This document shows positions 35,712 through 47,344 of a stretch of 64,000 nt of DNA, piece by piece. Position 1 is the first letter of the stretch. Each line of letters starts with the position of its first letter. The DNA comes from Trametopsis cervina (Eukaryota; Basidiomycota; Agaricomycetes; Polyporales; Irpicaceae). The notes beneath the pieces are model-generated. The model searched no databases. It had not been told where the DNA came from and worked only from the letters and a program-made list of their open reading frames with translations. The stretch spans positions 1,199,290 to 1,263,289 of the forward strand of contig MU278355.1 in NCBI GenBank assembly GCA_022385755.1, given 5' to 3'. The position numbers and the translations under genes are program-made.

Positions 35712-36322
35712 GCGTGGCGTGCTTGGTAGCCAGTGGTAGCTTTGGTGGTTTGGTTTTTTGGTATCTCTTGGACTGCTTTCTTCTCTCCCACTTTGTTTGT
35801 CCCCCGCGCACTCACGCGTTCGCGTTCGCGCTACTCTCGTCTCGTCTCGTCTCTTGTTTTGGCAGATGTTTTGGTATGGGTTCGGTAGTGTACATAATCG
35901 TTTCTTTACTCTTTCTCCCATTAGCTGGGCTCTTACTCGAGCTCTCTTACACTCTCGAGCTCTCGCATGCTCGAGTTCTTTTAGCGCTTCGTCGCGTTCG
36001 GTCTAGTACTGGGCTTTGGTGGTGTTTGCCACGGAGATGGCAGCTTTGCGTTTTGTTTTGTCTTGTCTTGGATGGAATTGGAATACAAGGATCGGTTCTT
36101 TTCTGACTTGTGTGCTGTGAGCTTGGTTGTCCTGCAGGTGAGTATTATCGTGCGTATGGAAGTGCCCTTGAACATGTCCCTTTGCCATGAGAGAGAAACC
36201 GAAATGTCCATACAATGATCATACCACGAAAATGTACATGCACAGAGCAACAAAAAAACAGATTATGTCCACAAACAACCACCCATTGGCTCAGAAGAAA
36301 GAAATCAAGTGCAGAAGCAACA
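35712..36322. other. 3' region between convergent P450 and GFD2-like genes
   Basis: 0.6 kb, T-rich on the plus strand immediately after the P450 stop, as expected for 3' UTRs. No gene supported. Confidence 0.4.
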
Positions 36323-38494
36323 CTACATACGCACATTCCCCATCCTCTCCGCAACCTCCTCAACCCCCATCGAGCTCTGCCTCGACCTCGGCGTCCCCGC
36401 CCCTCCCCCTCCCCCTCCCCCTGACCCACCTCCACCTCCACCTCCACGCGCCTCAGGCGGCACAAGCCCGCTCGCCTTGCGCGGCCTCCCCGGATCCTGT
36501 ACACTCGGAAAATAACTCCCCGACGAGGTCGATCTCCGTCCCCCTCCTCCCGCAGCGACGTCGGAATCTTGGAGGGGCTTCGGGGAGCGCGAGGGGGTGT
36601 GGGCGGGCGAGATGGGCGAGACGGGCGGGAACGCCACTGGTGTCCCGAGCGGCATTCCCATTCCTACGTTCATAGCGTACATCGGCATCGGCACCGGCAC
36701 AGGAGTGAGCATCTGCTGGTGCTGGTGTTGAAGGGGATTCCGACTCCCATTCCGCATCAAAGCCTGCTGAACCGCGCGCCCCCTCATCGCCGGCCCCTTC
36801 GTCGGCATCGGCTCAAGCAAGGTCTGGAGGGCAAGTAATGCCATGAACGCCGTGTTTCCGGCGTTGTGCAATAAATGCATGTCGAGAGCAGGGGGCGAGG
36901 GGAGAGATTGGAGGAGGGCGGGCAGGGAGAGCGCGCTACCTGGGACGCGGGGTTTGCCGGAGGAGTCGTGCATTGCACCTCGGGCGTTGGAGGCGAAGAG
37001 TTGGCGTTCGAGGGAGGCGGTGTCGATTATTAGGACGTTGTGGGGGATTTCTGGGTGAGGGAGCTAACGCCACGGTGGGTGAGAAGGGGAGGGAGGGGAC
37101 GTACTGATCTTCATCTCTTCCATGCGCCGCAGGTTCGACCCGATGCCGTGCCCGACGAGGACGAGGCTGTTTGGGATCGTCTCCGAGTCGGGGCTCGTCA
37201 TAGAACTGTAACGAGTAAGGTGAGCGGATGTGCGCAGACGATGCGGCGGGGTGGCCTGCCTTATAACCGCTTGTATGATCTGCGGCAGTTTTTGCCTGGT
37301 CGCGAGTAGGCTGTCTCCGAACTGGTGTAGGGATTAGCGGGCGGCGCGTGTACCGACAGCGAGGGGTCAACTCACGGCGTACTACATTGTGTCAGGTAAG
37401 TTTGGGAGGGATTGGAATGGAGAGGATACGTACCGCCCATGGATAGTTTGGCCGGTGCTTGTTGTGTTGCTTGTCGGCGTATTCTGTGACTATGTAATGT
37501 CCTCGTCTACCGTGCGATATTGTGGTTAACACATGCATCATACCGGGATTTCAGTGTGAGGGGTCTTAAGCGTACCTGTAATTCACCTCTGGATCCGGGG
37601 GCCAAACACCCACGCTGAAGGAAGAAGCCCACCCGTCAGTCAAAGAACACAAATAGTTCTACTAGAACCTACGCGTCAAGGTGATTACACCGTGCAGCAG
37701 CATATCCCCACTCAAGACACGTCGACGCATTGCGCTCCGACCACTCGAAATCAAGCCCGAGGAACGTCTTATCGTGCTGCTGCCACAAATCACGGATCGC
37801 GCGCACCTCGCCGTCGCGCACACGTATCTTCAGTGACGCGAGCACGGCAGCGGGCAGCGTGCTATACAGCTTCTTGTACAGCGAGTAGTCGGAGATGGTG
37901 CGCATGTGTCGGTGCGCGGTCTCGAACGGGGTGACGCGTTGGATGTTGTCCACGAGCGGGAGCGTCTCGCCGAACCTAGCAAGTGCGCACGCGATCAGTG
38001 TGGCTGCTCGCTAATTGCAATGGAATGTAGGGGAGGGGTGAGAGCGGGAGGGATTTACCTCGTCTTGATCATCTTGAGGAAGGCACCTATCGTCGTCATC
38101 CGCGTCACGATGTGCGCTTTGCCCGTCCAGCAGTCTGTGACGGTGATGACGGGCCAGGAGAAGGTGAGGAACTCCTCGAACGTCTCGAAGAATACGCCCC
38201 AGGATCGTTCATACCTGCCTCTACACCCTCAGAATACACTGGTAGAGTGATGGAATGTGGACGAGACGCACCATGGTATGTTGTGTAATTGGAAATGGCC
38301 CATATACGCCGAGTATATCTGTGTGCCATGGCACAGCAAGTAAGAGGGAGGAAGATATGTTAGAAGGAACGTTATTGCCGCTCGATAAACGCCACCACGC
38401 CAAGACGGCTGCACCGCCAACAAACTAAGTGTGCACGCACCGATTGCAGATCGTACTCCCATCCTCGAGGTTCGACGAGGTTGAAATCCGACAT
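36323..38494 (-). CDS. GFD2/YDR514C-like DEDDh exonuclease-fold protein
   Basis: RNase H-like (DnaQ-type) domain of the family that includes yeast Gfd2 and YDR514C; its role is not established. Exons 38494-38441, 38318-38272, 38214-38059, 37975-37691, 37614-37576, 37506-37434, 37381-37376, 37321-37260, 37205-37105 and 37050-36323 give 516 residues. First catalytic motif: FLGLDFEWSE (Asp-x-Glu). Then HYIVTEYADK, FGDS, SLVLVGHGIGSNLRRM, HNVLIIDTAS and LHNAGNTAFMALLAL, where a catalytic Asp usually follows HNAGN and here is Thr. Exon 7 is a 6-nt microexon. Intron 8 keeps frame only with a GC donor (AAG|GCAGGC). The C-terminal 170 residues are low complexity, with His/Gln-, Pro- and poly-Gly stretches. 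Confidence 0.85.
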
Positions 38495-39511
38495 TATTTT
38501 TGCGTATTAAGGTTGCGCGATCGCGACGTGGCACCCGGCACTGCTCCGCGAGCACCCTGCTCCCCCTAAGTACGCCGGCTAAGCCTGCAAAGTCCTAGAT
38601 CGACCTGGCAGAACTCCTGAGTCGTACCAAAGATGTCTGTATGAAAAATCAGCAAAATCTGTCCGTAAGCAATAACAGAGGGGTTGGTGAAGGCAGGGAT
38701 AAAGGAATTCGAAGAAGTCCTGCTCGTCGGATTTTGCAGGCCGGCACAACGCTTGCGCGTCACGGTCAGCTCTTGTAATTCGATGGTCACTGCATTCCTG
38801 ACTGCCGCTTGCTTTTTACTTCCAAGTGACTGATCGGGTCCTTGGTTGCTTATGGATTGGTATATATGCGCCGTGGCGTAGAGGAATGCACAGGTGGCGG
38901 ATTTGCAAGTGGTACGAGGACATTGGATAGACTCAGGCTGCCGACTGCTTAGACTGAGACGGCGAGAAGCAAAAGCACACTTCTCCTATGCGAGAGCAGG
39001 CGAGAAGAGTCGCAGGACGTCCACTAGGGGAAAACTTGCTATATTCTCTGGATTCCGTCGGTGTAGCAGACAGACATCAGGAGACAAAGCAACTGAGTTG
39101 ACAGAACCAGTGCATCGCACTTCATGGCCACAGCCCCACAGTTGCACCGAAATTCGGTGACAAGTAATACAAGGCACGGTTTATCGGACGCAAATGCGAG
39201 TAATCGGTGCCCCTAACGGGCAATGAACGTGTGGATAACTCACTTATCCAGTCAGATGACACTCAATGGGTTAATTGACGCGTATCCCTGCGGAAATTTC
39301 GAGTACTTTACTTGCCCGGTGTTCTTGACTCGCTCCTCGACACCTCCTGCGACGATGGCTTTCTTCCTCTGAGTTCCTACGACCTGCATGCCTTGAAACA
39401 ATTTAACACACATCCACCTATCCTTATACATATTAGCTAGTGCATGTCCCCGTCTCGCCTCTACAAGTACACGTATCTTCAAGTCACCTCTCTTCTATTG
39501 CCTTCAGGAAC
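38495..39511. other. Divergent intergenic region between GFD2-like (-) and C2H2 (+) genes
   Basis: About 1 kb without a supported gene. Short open frames on both strands lack domains. Promoters for both flanking genes must lie here. Confidence 0.4.
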
Positions 39512-41119
39512 ATGAGCTTTGCGGAGGTGAGTTCATCCACCCGACCCCTGCGCTGCGATGTGTGCTCAATTCAACTCGCAGAATGAGAGTGCAGCATCCA
39601 GCCTGTTGGCCCTGTCCAGGCTAGCTGCCAGTGCCGAGCCTATTCCCATACAGCAGGCTGCGAATGCGGCGGCGGTCGCTCCCGTTGGGTCTGCGTCGGG
39701 CACCCATGCTGTCTCGAACAAGGTCCACAACGCACTCAAGCACCGCCGCCTATCGTCCTCTGGTCAGGTTAAGCGCAGGATGAGCGAGGCCCGGGAGGCA
39801 GCGACGAGACCATCGTGAGTCGTACGGAGTTTGTCCGAATATCCTCCTGAAACAGATCCTATTATGCTTCGCTCTCGGTGCAGCGCTGCAAACCTCTCTG
39901 GAAGCACCGCTGCCCTCAATGCACTCGCAACATTGTCGCTGGCGGGATCGCCGCCCCCACACGCACCGCCTCAGACGTCCACATCCTTTGCGTCAGCTGT
40001 GGGGACGATTAAGTTTGACCCCTCGGAACAGCCCGCGGAGCAACAGGTCAAACAGGAAGATCAGGAAGTGCACGCCGTCGTTCCCAACGAGCTCTCCGTG
40101 GGCGGCATCACCATCAAGAACGGCAGCGGCAAGAAGCGCGGCACCACGTACTTGTGCGAGAGCTGCTCGAAGGTGAATATACTGCGCATTGTATTTTCTC
40201 GCTCTTTGTTCTCACTTTGATAAAGGTCTACCGCCATCCGTCGTGCTTGGTCAAACACCGATGGGAACATTCTCCACACTGGCGCGAGGCATCAAAGTTG
40301 ATGCTTAGCAAGCATCAGCAAGTGCAGTTACTGGAGGTGAGTAGTTTCGGAGTATGCACTTCCTTTGCAAATCTCATAGGAAAACAGGCAGCCGCTATCC
40401 TATCTCATATTGCCCCTCCCGGCGAAGGCGGAACGTCCTTACCCGAAGACCGCTCTTTATGGCCCTCTTTCCTATCCGGTGGATTGTTGCCTATGCCATC
40501 GACGGCCAACGGTGCAAAGCATGCGGTCTCTTCATCTCCTGCTGCTCAACCTATGCCGCAACCGTATAGAGTCTCAAGCTCTGTCCCTACCCAGTCCGCG
40601 CTGTCTATGTCTCGGCCCGCGTCAGCTGGCCCGAGAATGCACGATTATGCGATCCCGACCACTACAGGTATCACCCACGTTCGCCCTGGGGTAGTCGGTG
40701 TATCTACAAGCTCGTCTCCTGCTCCAGCAACAGTTCACTCTCAAGCTCTGCCTGTTCCAGTTAGCAGGAGCGCATACCGCGACACTCCACGGGGAATGTC
40801 TGTCTCGTCGGACGTACTCGAGTCTCCTGTCTCGTCTGCCATTGGCCAGTACTCTTATGGCACGACAGGCAGCTGGTCGCTGGCGCGCTCCTCCGTCCGC
40901 TCTCGCTCCACCTCCGCTCCGAAGAGCGAGGATGACCCGGGCAGTCCTGTCGAGGTCGACATCGAGAGCGATGAGCCGTATGCCGATACGAGCTACGGGT
41001 TCATCTCCCGCGGCCGCCTGAGCTCTGCTAGAGGCGACTGGAAGGACGATGAGTTTGTCAGCTTGCGGTCGGAGAAGATTGAGGAGGAGTGGGATGGGGA
41101 AATGGAGATGGAGATGTGA
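39512..41119 (+). CDS. C2H2 zinc-finger protein, putative transcription factor
   Basis: 459 residues from exons 39512-39526, 39582-39814, 39884-40172, 40226-40336 and 40388-41119. A single classical finger spans exons 3 and 4: Cys174-x2-Cys177-x12-His190-x3-His194 (YLCESCSKVY, then LVKHRWEH). The rest is low complexity, Ala/Ser/Pro-rich, with an acidic C-terminus (EEEWDGEMEMEM) that could be an activation region. In agaricomycetes many proteins carry one such finger after a long Ser/Pro N-terminus, and their targets are unknown. The first coding exon is only 5 codons. Probably nuclear. DNA binding by one finger would need a partner or flanking basic residues (KKRG precedes the finger). Confidence 0.88.
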
Positions 41120-41547
41120 AGAAAGTTGTACTATAGGATGCGCACTCGTGCTCGCGTTGGAAAGGTCTCTATTTTTACTGTATATCGCAAATTTGGTTTC
41201 TCGCTTTTTCTCTCTACTTTCGGTCTGCTTACGTTGCTTCAAGGACTCGTCTGTCCTCTATGTAACATACTATGAGCGTTTCTTGGCGTTGTTGTGTAAA
41301 TAAATCATTCGAATGTTGAAGACATCCCAAGCTATCTACTCCATTGCTTCGATACGGATCTGATCCGCTGGAATCGTCAGTTTGTGCTGTAGCGGCCTGC
41401 AGTTGTGAAATGTGGCAACGCGGTCACATGATCGGTACGTGACATACATAGGCCAGGGAGATAGCATTGGAGCCTGTGATTACGGACAGCAGTTAATCCT
41501 CAACATATAGTAGAGATGCGGATCGTGCATCACGAACCCCTTTACAG
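41120..41547. other. 3' region between convergent C2H2 and glutaminase genes
   Basis: 0.43 kb. T-rich after the C2H2 stop, with a possible AATAAA-like signal (AAATAAAT near 41298). Nothing else seen. Confidence 0.4.
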
Positions 41548-44500
41548 TCAGCACTCGATGTCCCTTCCTATCGTCGCTGCCTTCATTCTTGCCACCTCAA
41601 CCCTCAACCGCCCCATCTCCATCAACAAGCGAGTATCCCGTGTCGCCCCATATTTCCGGACTGACACGCCGTCAACTGATTTTGTGCCTAATGTTGTTGG
41701 CGGGTCGTACGACTCAGGTACCGATAGAATGTCCAAATCGTCATTGTCACCTTCGGTCTGGCGGATTGGCTCCCCTATGTTAGGGCGAAGCTTTAATGGT
41801 GCAGCATCCTCGTACGCCGTTGGCGAAAGCTGGTGCATTGCTGGAAAGGCCGTATTTCTCCATTGCAGTATATTGCGATTGATGCGGTATTCGTCAACCC
41901 TGTGTATGTCAGAGCCTCCTTCGACGCGTCTGGTGTGCTTTCGTTTACGGTAAAAGATGACTAGGAACACCAGGGAGCCGGTGAATGCAATGCTGCCCAA
42001 CACTGCACCCGCAATCGCGCCTTTTGAGATCCGGTGTTTAACTCCGTTGTCTTTTTCGTTGGGCTCAGTACCCCTACCGGGACCACCTCCACCAGCTGTG
42101 ATGTCCTGCTTAGGTAGTGTCAAAGCCAGCGGTGCAAACATCGCCCCTACAGCAGGACTCCCTTTGCTAATGGCGCCCTGATTGCCTGTGCTCGCATCAT
42201 ATACCACAGTAAACGGTGAGTTCTGAGATAAGAGACTCTGTGAATTGGCGTTGGCCACCTGTTTGATCATAGCCGAACGAACAGAAGTGTCCGTAACAAT
42301 TGCTGCGGCGAACAGCATCCAGTCTAATCGCAGTTAGCATCGATGATAGCCGCTACGTGCTTTAAGAGAGAGCACACACCCGCACGAGCTGTAGTGTTTG
42401 GGGGGTCAAGAGGTATACCCAACTGATACGAAGCTGGAGGAGACATTCGATCACTGCGTCCCCCGCTTCTCTGAGAACGAAAGGAATACTTACATCCTTC
42501 GAGTTTGAAAGCAGCTGTCTGTGCTTTATATAGCTGCACAATTCGCGAGTGCATTAGCGAGTAGCTTTTATCTCCGCATAGGGTCAAATTACTTACCCGC
42601 CCATCTATCAAGTTCAAACCCAATAATGCATCCGCATAGAGGTTATATAGAAACCCCGGGTTCGATGAGCCAAACGCCTCGACGGGTAGACCGGCTGTCT
42701 GCAGAGCCAACGATAGCCACTCTGCAGCATACTGCGTAGATATGGTCTATTGGGTATGACAGCATCAAACGGATGTAAGTCTGAAGTGAGTAAGTTGACA
42801 GATGAGGAAATGCATACTGTGAAATTATCCTGATCCTCAGCCTGACCCATTGCCGCCGAAATCTTGCCCATCGCACCGATGCCCACAACACCCTTCAGCG
42901 CGAGGTTCGTCTGGTTAGTCAGATCTGGGTTCATCATATCGGACAACGACGTCACTCTGAGAGTACGAAGAACAGTGAGTGCCCCAAACGTATCGCGAGA
43001 ATAAGCTTGTAACTGACTGTTGGGCGGGGTTTAGGGCAGTATGAACGAGGTAGCTCGCCCAGGACTTCAGGAGGGTGTACTGTGACGTGAATGCACGCGG
43101 GCCGGATGTACAGGGCTAAAAATGCATAGTTGGAAAATAAATAACGCTATGGACTCACGTGCTCTGATAGAAGGGTTGTGTCCCCGGTTGCTTGCGCGTG
43201 TGCAAGGGCCATAATTAGCATGTTCGCAGACTCTGTGAATTTATGAAGCAGTAGGACCACTTTCGCATCAAGCTATATCAGAAGGAAAGGAGACTACATA
43301 CGCTCTATCCCCTGGTTATGGGGCTTACTGTTGCCATTTGCGATTGGCCAACTGTCCCCTAACAGTGCGAAGCCCATGATCAGCGTTGCCTTACCACATC
43401 GATAGAACAACTACTAGACCAACTCACCTATATTCGGCGCTGCATACGGGTTTGGATACGGCGCACTGTCTTGGCTATCCAACAATGAGTTCAGTAGGTA
43501 TCCGAGAATGCGCGGGTTAAGGTACAAATACGCCGGCATCGCCGCGTATATAACGTCCACCGGGTTCACGCTGCTCAAAGGTACTGCACTCTCGGTCATC
43601 GCTACACTAAAGTTGTGGGCACAGTAAATAAATACTCAGTGAATGTTACGAAGTCAAATGCTTATGACTACTCACGGCCCTGTGCCAACGTATCCCATGT
43701 CCTTCATGAATACCTTGATGTCCGACGTATTGAGTACACCTGTGCTTGGGTCACGAAGGAGCGTATACTCGAGCGCACTCATCGTCTGACGAGTCGATAG
43801 CGAAATCAAGGCGGCGTAATCGGCGCCATACGGCGTTGCAGCACTTGCCAGCGATGCATCGAGCGTGGTGGCGGATGCAAGCGCGGATGTGTAGTTGGTT
43901 ATCACGTTCGTAATCTATGCAGGCAAGTACAGCGAAGAAGAATTAGTAAATGCAGCTCTGTGAAAGAGTCGATGCCACGTGGACAAGACAGAACCTACAA
44001 CTGCATTTATATTTGGAAGTTGTGACCAGTAATAACTTGTTCGGTTTTCTATGTGGCCAGCACCGTTCGTGTATTGAATAACTGGGTCTCTAACGAGCCC
44101 AAGCGCAAAAACAGCGGTGCCATCCTGGCCCTTTGGGACAGTGCCTAAGTCAATAGCGAAGCCTGCGACATTATTCCTGTTGGACGGTCTTTCACTAGCG
44201 CATCAGACGAAACATCTTAAAGGACGAGAAGTACTCAAAGAAACTCACGGGCCTACAGGCGATGATACAGGGAGCGAATGGTTTGTTAAGTTAGTCCCGT
44301 GAGCAAACGAGGTACGAATATCTCCAGACGGGCCGATCCCCCATGATACGGAAGCTGTCTAGAGTTCACGCGCGGTTTAGAGGCTGCACCTTCGTACATC
44401 TTGGCTCAGCATAATGAGATACGCACCTTCAATATTGATGTCGCATAATAACCGGTAGCATCTTCTGGTCGGTTACTGGATTCCATGAATGGAAATATAG

Positions 44501-45296
44501 ACGTTGGTTGCATCTGCAACGCAATGGTATCATCGCCCTCGAGTACAGTCCACTGTACCGATTGCGAAAGGTCGCCAACGACCCAGGCTGTAATTCGATT
44601 GAATATATGAGCCTTCTACAGAAGTGTGTACATTCCGCAGAGTACAATGTGCGATAGTTACCTCCAGAAACGTCAGAATATACCTCCACTCTATGAGAGT
44701 CCCCATCTGAAGGCACTGCAGTGATTTGAAGATACGAGAAAGGAAGCGATAGTCGGACAGGGTCTGTAGGCTAAATTTACAAATCGTGATTTGAGACAAA
44801 GGTAGGAAGTCTTGAGATCTCGTACCTCTATCGGTGTGACGAACATCACTTCAGCGTTGACCTTGCCCCCGCAATCAAGAATGTACGAGGATTGAGTTGG
44901 GGTAAAGATGAAGCTCTTTTGAGATGCTCCTCTGACATTGGGAAGATCCGCTTCTCCGAGGAGTTTATAGGCGACGCCGTCGACGCGTATAGATGCATAC
45001 CATTCTAGAATCTATCAAAATGTATGTCCGTTAGCATTCCGAGAGTTGCACACGTGGCTTACGTTGCCGAGAGGGTCATAACTGCGAGGCCAAGCGCTAT
45101 TCAGGGCAGCGCTTCCTCCAGCCAAAGGGGCCCAAGCATTGAGGTATGGAGACTTGACAGCCAGTGGTAGGGAGTTTGGATTAAAAGGCCACGTTGTCCA
45201 GGCCGTTGGTGGTTGAGAAATCACTAGTGTAGCCAGCTGCAATACAATGATAGACACCAGGAGAACGACTGCCCCACAGGTTGTAGGGGAGTTCAT
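41548..45296 (-). CDS. GtaA-type glutaminase (DUF5127/DUF4965) with C-terminal membrane anchor
   Basis: Extracytoplasmic glutaminase family that hydrolyses glutamine to glutamate. Sixteen exons: 45296-45063, 45011-44826, 44770-44662, 44587-44427, 44358-44249, 44176-43999, 43914-43676, 43606-43428, 43358-43302, 43232-43159, 43115-43018, 42956-42818, 42746-42597, 42534-42495, 42433-42380 and 42323-41548. They give 927 residues, all in phase. A signal peptide (about residues 1-27) is followed by the DUF5127 N-domain (SPYLNAWAPLAGG, VDGVAYKLLGEAD) and the DUF4965 alpha-barrel (SVNPVDVIYAAMPAYLYLNP, NSKPHNQGIE, NLALKGVVGIGAM, SYQLGIPLDPPN). After the domain come a Gly-rich spacer, one hydrophobic helix at about 772-794 (AIAGAVLGSIAFTGSLVFLV) and an RKRK stop-transfer, then a charged tail of about 130 residues. 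Classical GtaA enzymes are secreted; this one looks tethered, facing outside. Confidence 0.93.
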
Positions 45297-45734
45297 GGAA
45301 GTGAAAATGTGGCAATGAGCGTAATAGAGAGAGGAAATCGGAACACCAGGGACTTGAACGTCCAGTCAATTTCTATTCCTGGGGCTATACAGCTTGAGTG
45401 AACTGCACGGTAACGTTCATCACGATGCTGATAGGAATAACGATCGGGTAGTGCAAATGATAACAGCATGAGCTCACTGTCCCATTTTACCCCTGAGAAG
45501 TGTCTATGTCGGTATATCGTATATGCGTACGCGGGATATGCAATTTGATCAATAAGTAAAAGATTCACTCGGCCATGAGGATAGAAGAAAACGCACTGGC
45601 TCTGAGCGGAAACGTCATCAGCGTAATTTGTGAGTAGCACCCTCAGATGGCTGAATCATATTCTGTGTCGTGCGATTCCTGTCCGAGTCAACGCGCAACG
45701 CCCCAATCGTTCATCACCTCCTGAATAAGTTAAG
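45297..45734. other. Intergenic: glutaminase promoter side
   Basis: 0.44 kb between two minus-strand genes. An antisense or upstream frame (45293-45640) has no domain and is not supported. Confidence 0.35.
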
Positions 45735-46252
45735 TTAACCCTCGACATAGACACCATTTGCATCTATCTGTCAGTGTGAGATCGCACGGTTAGCTCGCGC
45801 CCATGACCGGATGTCACGTACCTGTCGTTTCGAACGCGACCAACACTCTTCCGTGGTGTCCATCTGGACCAAAGGGGTCTCTAAGTTCACGACTACCTCA
45901 ACACGCCTCCGCTCGATCATCCACATATCCTGTGGTACTGCGCCAAACACGTCCGTGCCTGCGCCGGGATGGGGCGGCCGCTCCGCGCCCTGCCTTGTTA
46001 CCACTCTGATGTTATGAGAGGACTCCTGACGTTTGGACGTACGTAGAGCAAAGATAAAGATTTCATTCTTCCAGAGTTTAGGACTGTCTATGAGTATAAG
46101 CTCAGAGTTATACGCTGAGTATAAGTTAATACTATAGCTGCCACGAGCGAAATAAAAGAGCGACGTACACTAGTATCTTCTTGACCAAAGAGGATGTGGG
46201 TGTCTGATACGGTAGACTGGAACACTACTTGCTCGCCCATCTTGATCATCAT
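45735..46252 (-). CDS. Small protein of unknown function
   Basis: Not recognised. Exons 46252-46171, 46087-45822 and 45767-45735 join in phase to give 126 residues. Two GT-AG introns (83 and 54 nt) and an unbroken 266-nt middle exon argue that it is real. The text looks like a folded domain, with alternating hydrophobic strands: QVVFQSTVSDTHILFG, PKLWKNEIFIFALR, HNIRVVTRQGAERPPHPGAG, TDVFGAVPQDMWMIERRR and VEVVVNLETPLVQMD. It has no signal peptide, membrane segment or Cys/His metal site. The 5' end is uncertain: the same frame stays open upstream of the chosen ATG to 46270, and another stretch (QQQATEDILLRLNPHMT) lies 37 nt further, too close for a normal intron. Divergent from the SNARE gene. 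Confidence 0.55.
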
Positions 46253-46447
46253 TGGGTATTTGGTGATGATCTTTTCAGAATCGAGGTGAGCCCCTCCTGC
46301 CGCACACTTGTCATGTGTGGATTCAGACGAAGAAGGATATCCTCAGTCGCCTGTTGCTGTTCGATCACCGGTTTGCGGGGTCCTCACATGTTACGCACCG
46401 AGCGCCCTTCGTAGTCAGTGGCTGGTTCACGCAGCTCCGTAACGGAC

Positions 46448-47344
46448 ATGACCGACAGGTCCCCTCCTTCCACGACAATGGCGACCCTCGCCAAGCTAAC
46501 ATCGCTTTCAACGCAAACACTTTCTTTACTGCTCGAACAACAGCGCCTACAGACCATCACGACAGGCCCAAATGCGACGTCACTTCACCTACCACAAATC
46601 ACACGGAATCTCCAGCAGTTACGCACTGGGATCTTGGGGTTGGAGGAGAAAGAGGGCCGCACGGAAGCTGTCAAACTTCTCAGAAGCCAGTATGAAAGAA
46701 TGAGGAACATGCTCGGGACGGAGGGAGAGAATGCAGGAGTACATAGGCGCGTACCAGAGGTTCTGTTAGTCACACGAGAACTGAACGAATCTCGTCGTCG
46801 CGTAGTTTGCTGGATACACCGCCAGCATCGGAACCCATTAGTCCTGCGGCCTCATCGTCGTCACTGACCGGAGTGAAATCCCCTTCAATTCAGCCGTCGC
46901 GTCTGTCCGATTCATCCCCGGCGGGGTTCTACAGCGATAATCCATATGCACCGTATTCCGATGACCCTGAGGCGACCGAGCCCTCAACACATGAACTACT
47001 ACAAGCTCAACGGCATACGATGGACGAGCAAGACGTCCGCCTGGATCATCTTGCCCACTCTATTGGTCGGCAACGAGACCTATCGCTCCAGATAAATGAT
47101 GAAATCGACGTACATCAAGGGTTGCTGGAGGAGATGGACGAGGAACTTGACCGGACGGGGAACCGGTTAAGTCAAGCCAGGAGATCCCTCGATCGTGTGG
47201 CGAAGGGAGCAAAAGAGAACAGTAAGTTGATACGCATCGCTGCATCAGCCCCTACTGAGCCGTTTCCCGTCCTCAGGTTCAACTGTGATGATAGGGCTCA
47301 TCATATTTGTCCTTCTCATTCTGATCATTGTGTTTAAGACATGA
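46448..47344 (+). CDS. Qc-SNARE, syntaxin-8 like (Syn8/STX8 family)
   Basis: Tail-anchored t-SNARE for endosomal or late-Golgi membrane fusion. Exons 46448-46764, 46806-47221 and 47277-47344 give 266 residues. An alternative ATG at 46478 would give 256. The SNARE heptad region runs DVRLDHLAHSIGRQRDLSLQ, then INDEIDVHQGLLEEMDEELD with the zero-layer Gln in VHQGLL, followed by QARRSLDRVAKG. The last exon encodes only the membrane anchor (VMIGLIIFVLLILIIVFKT). The N-terminal half carries a helical region (SQYERMRNML) and a Ser/Pro linker. Intron 1 is short (41 nt, donor GTTAGT). The Syn8 rather than Tlg1 assignment rests on overall layout and is moderate. Confidence 0.87.

Noticed and set aside
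36187..36675. 162-codon plus-strand frame rich in Pro/Ser/Leu
   Set aside because: Antisense of the poly-Gly and Pro-rich tail of the GFD2-like protein.
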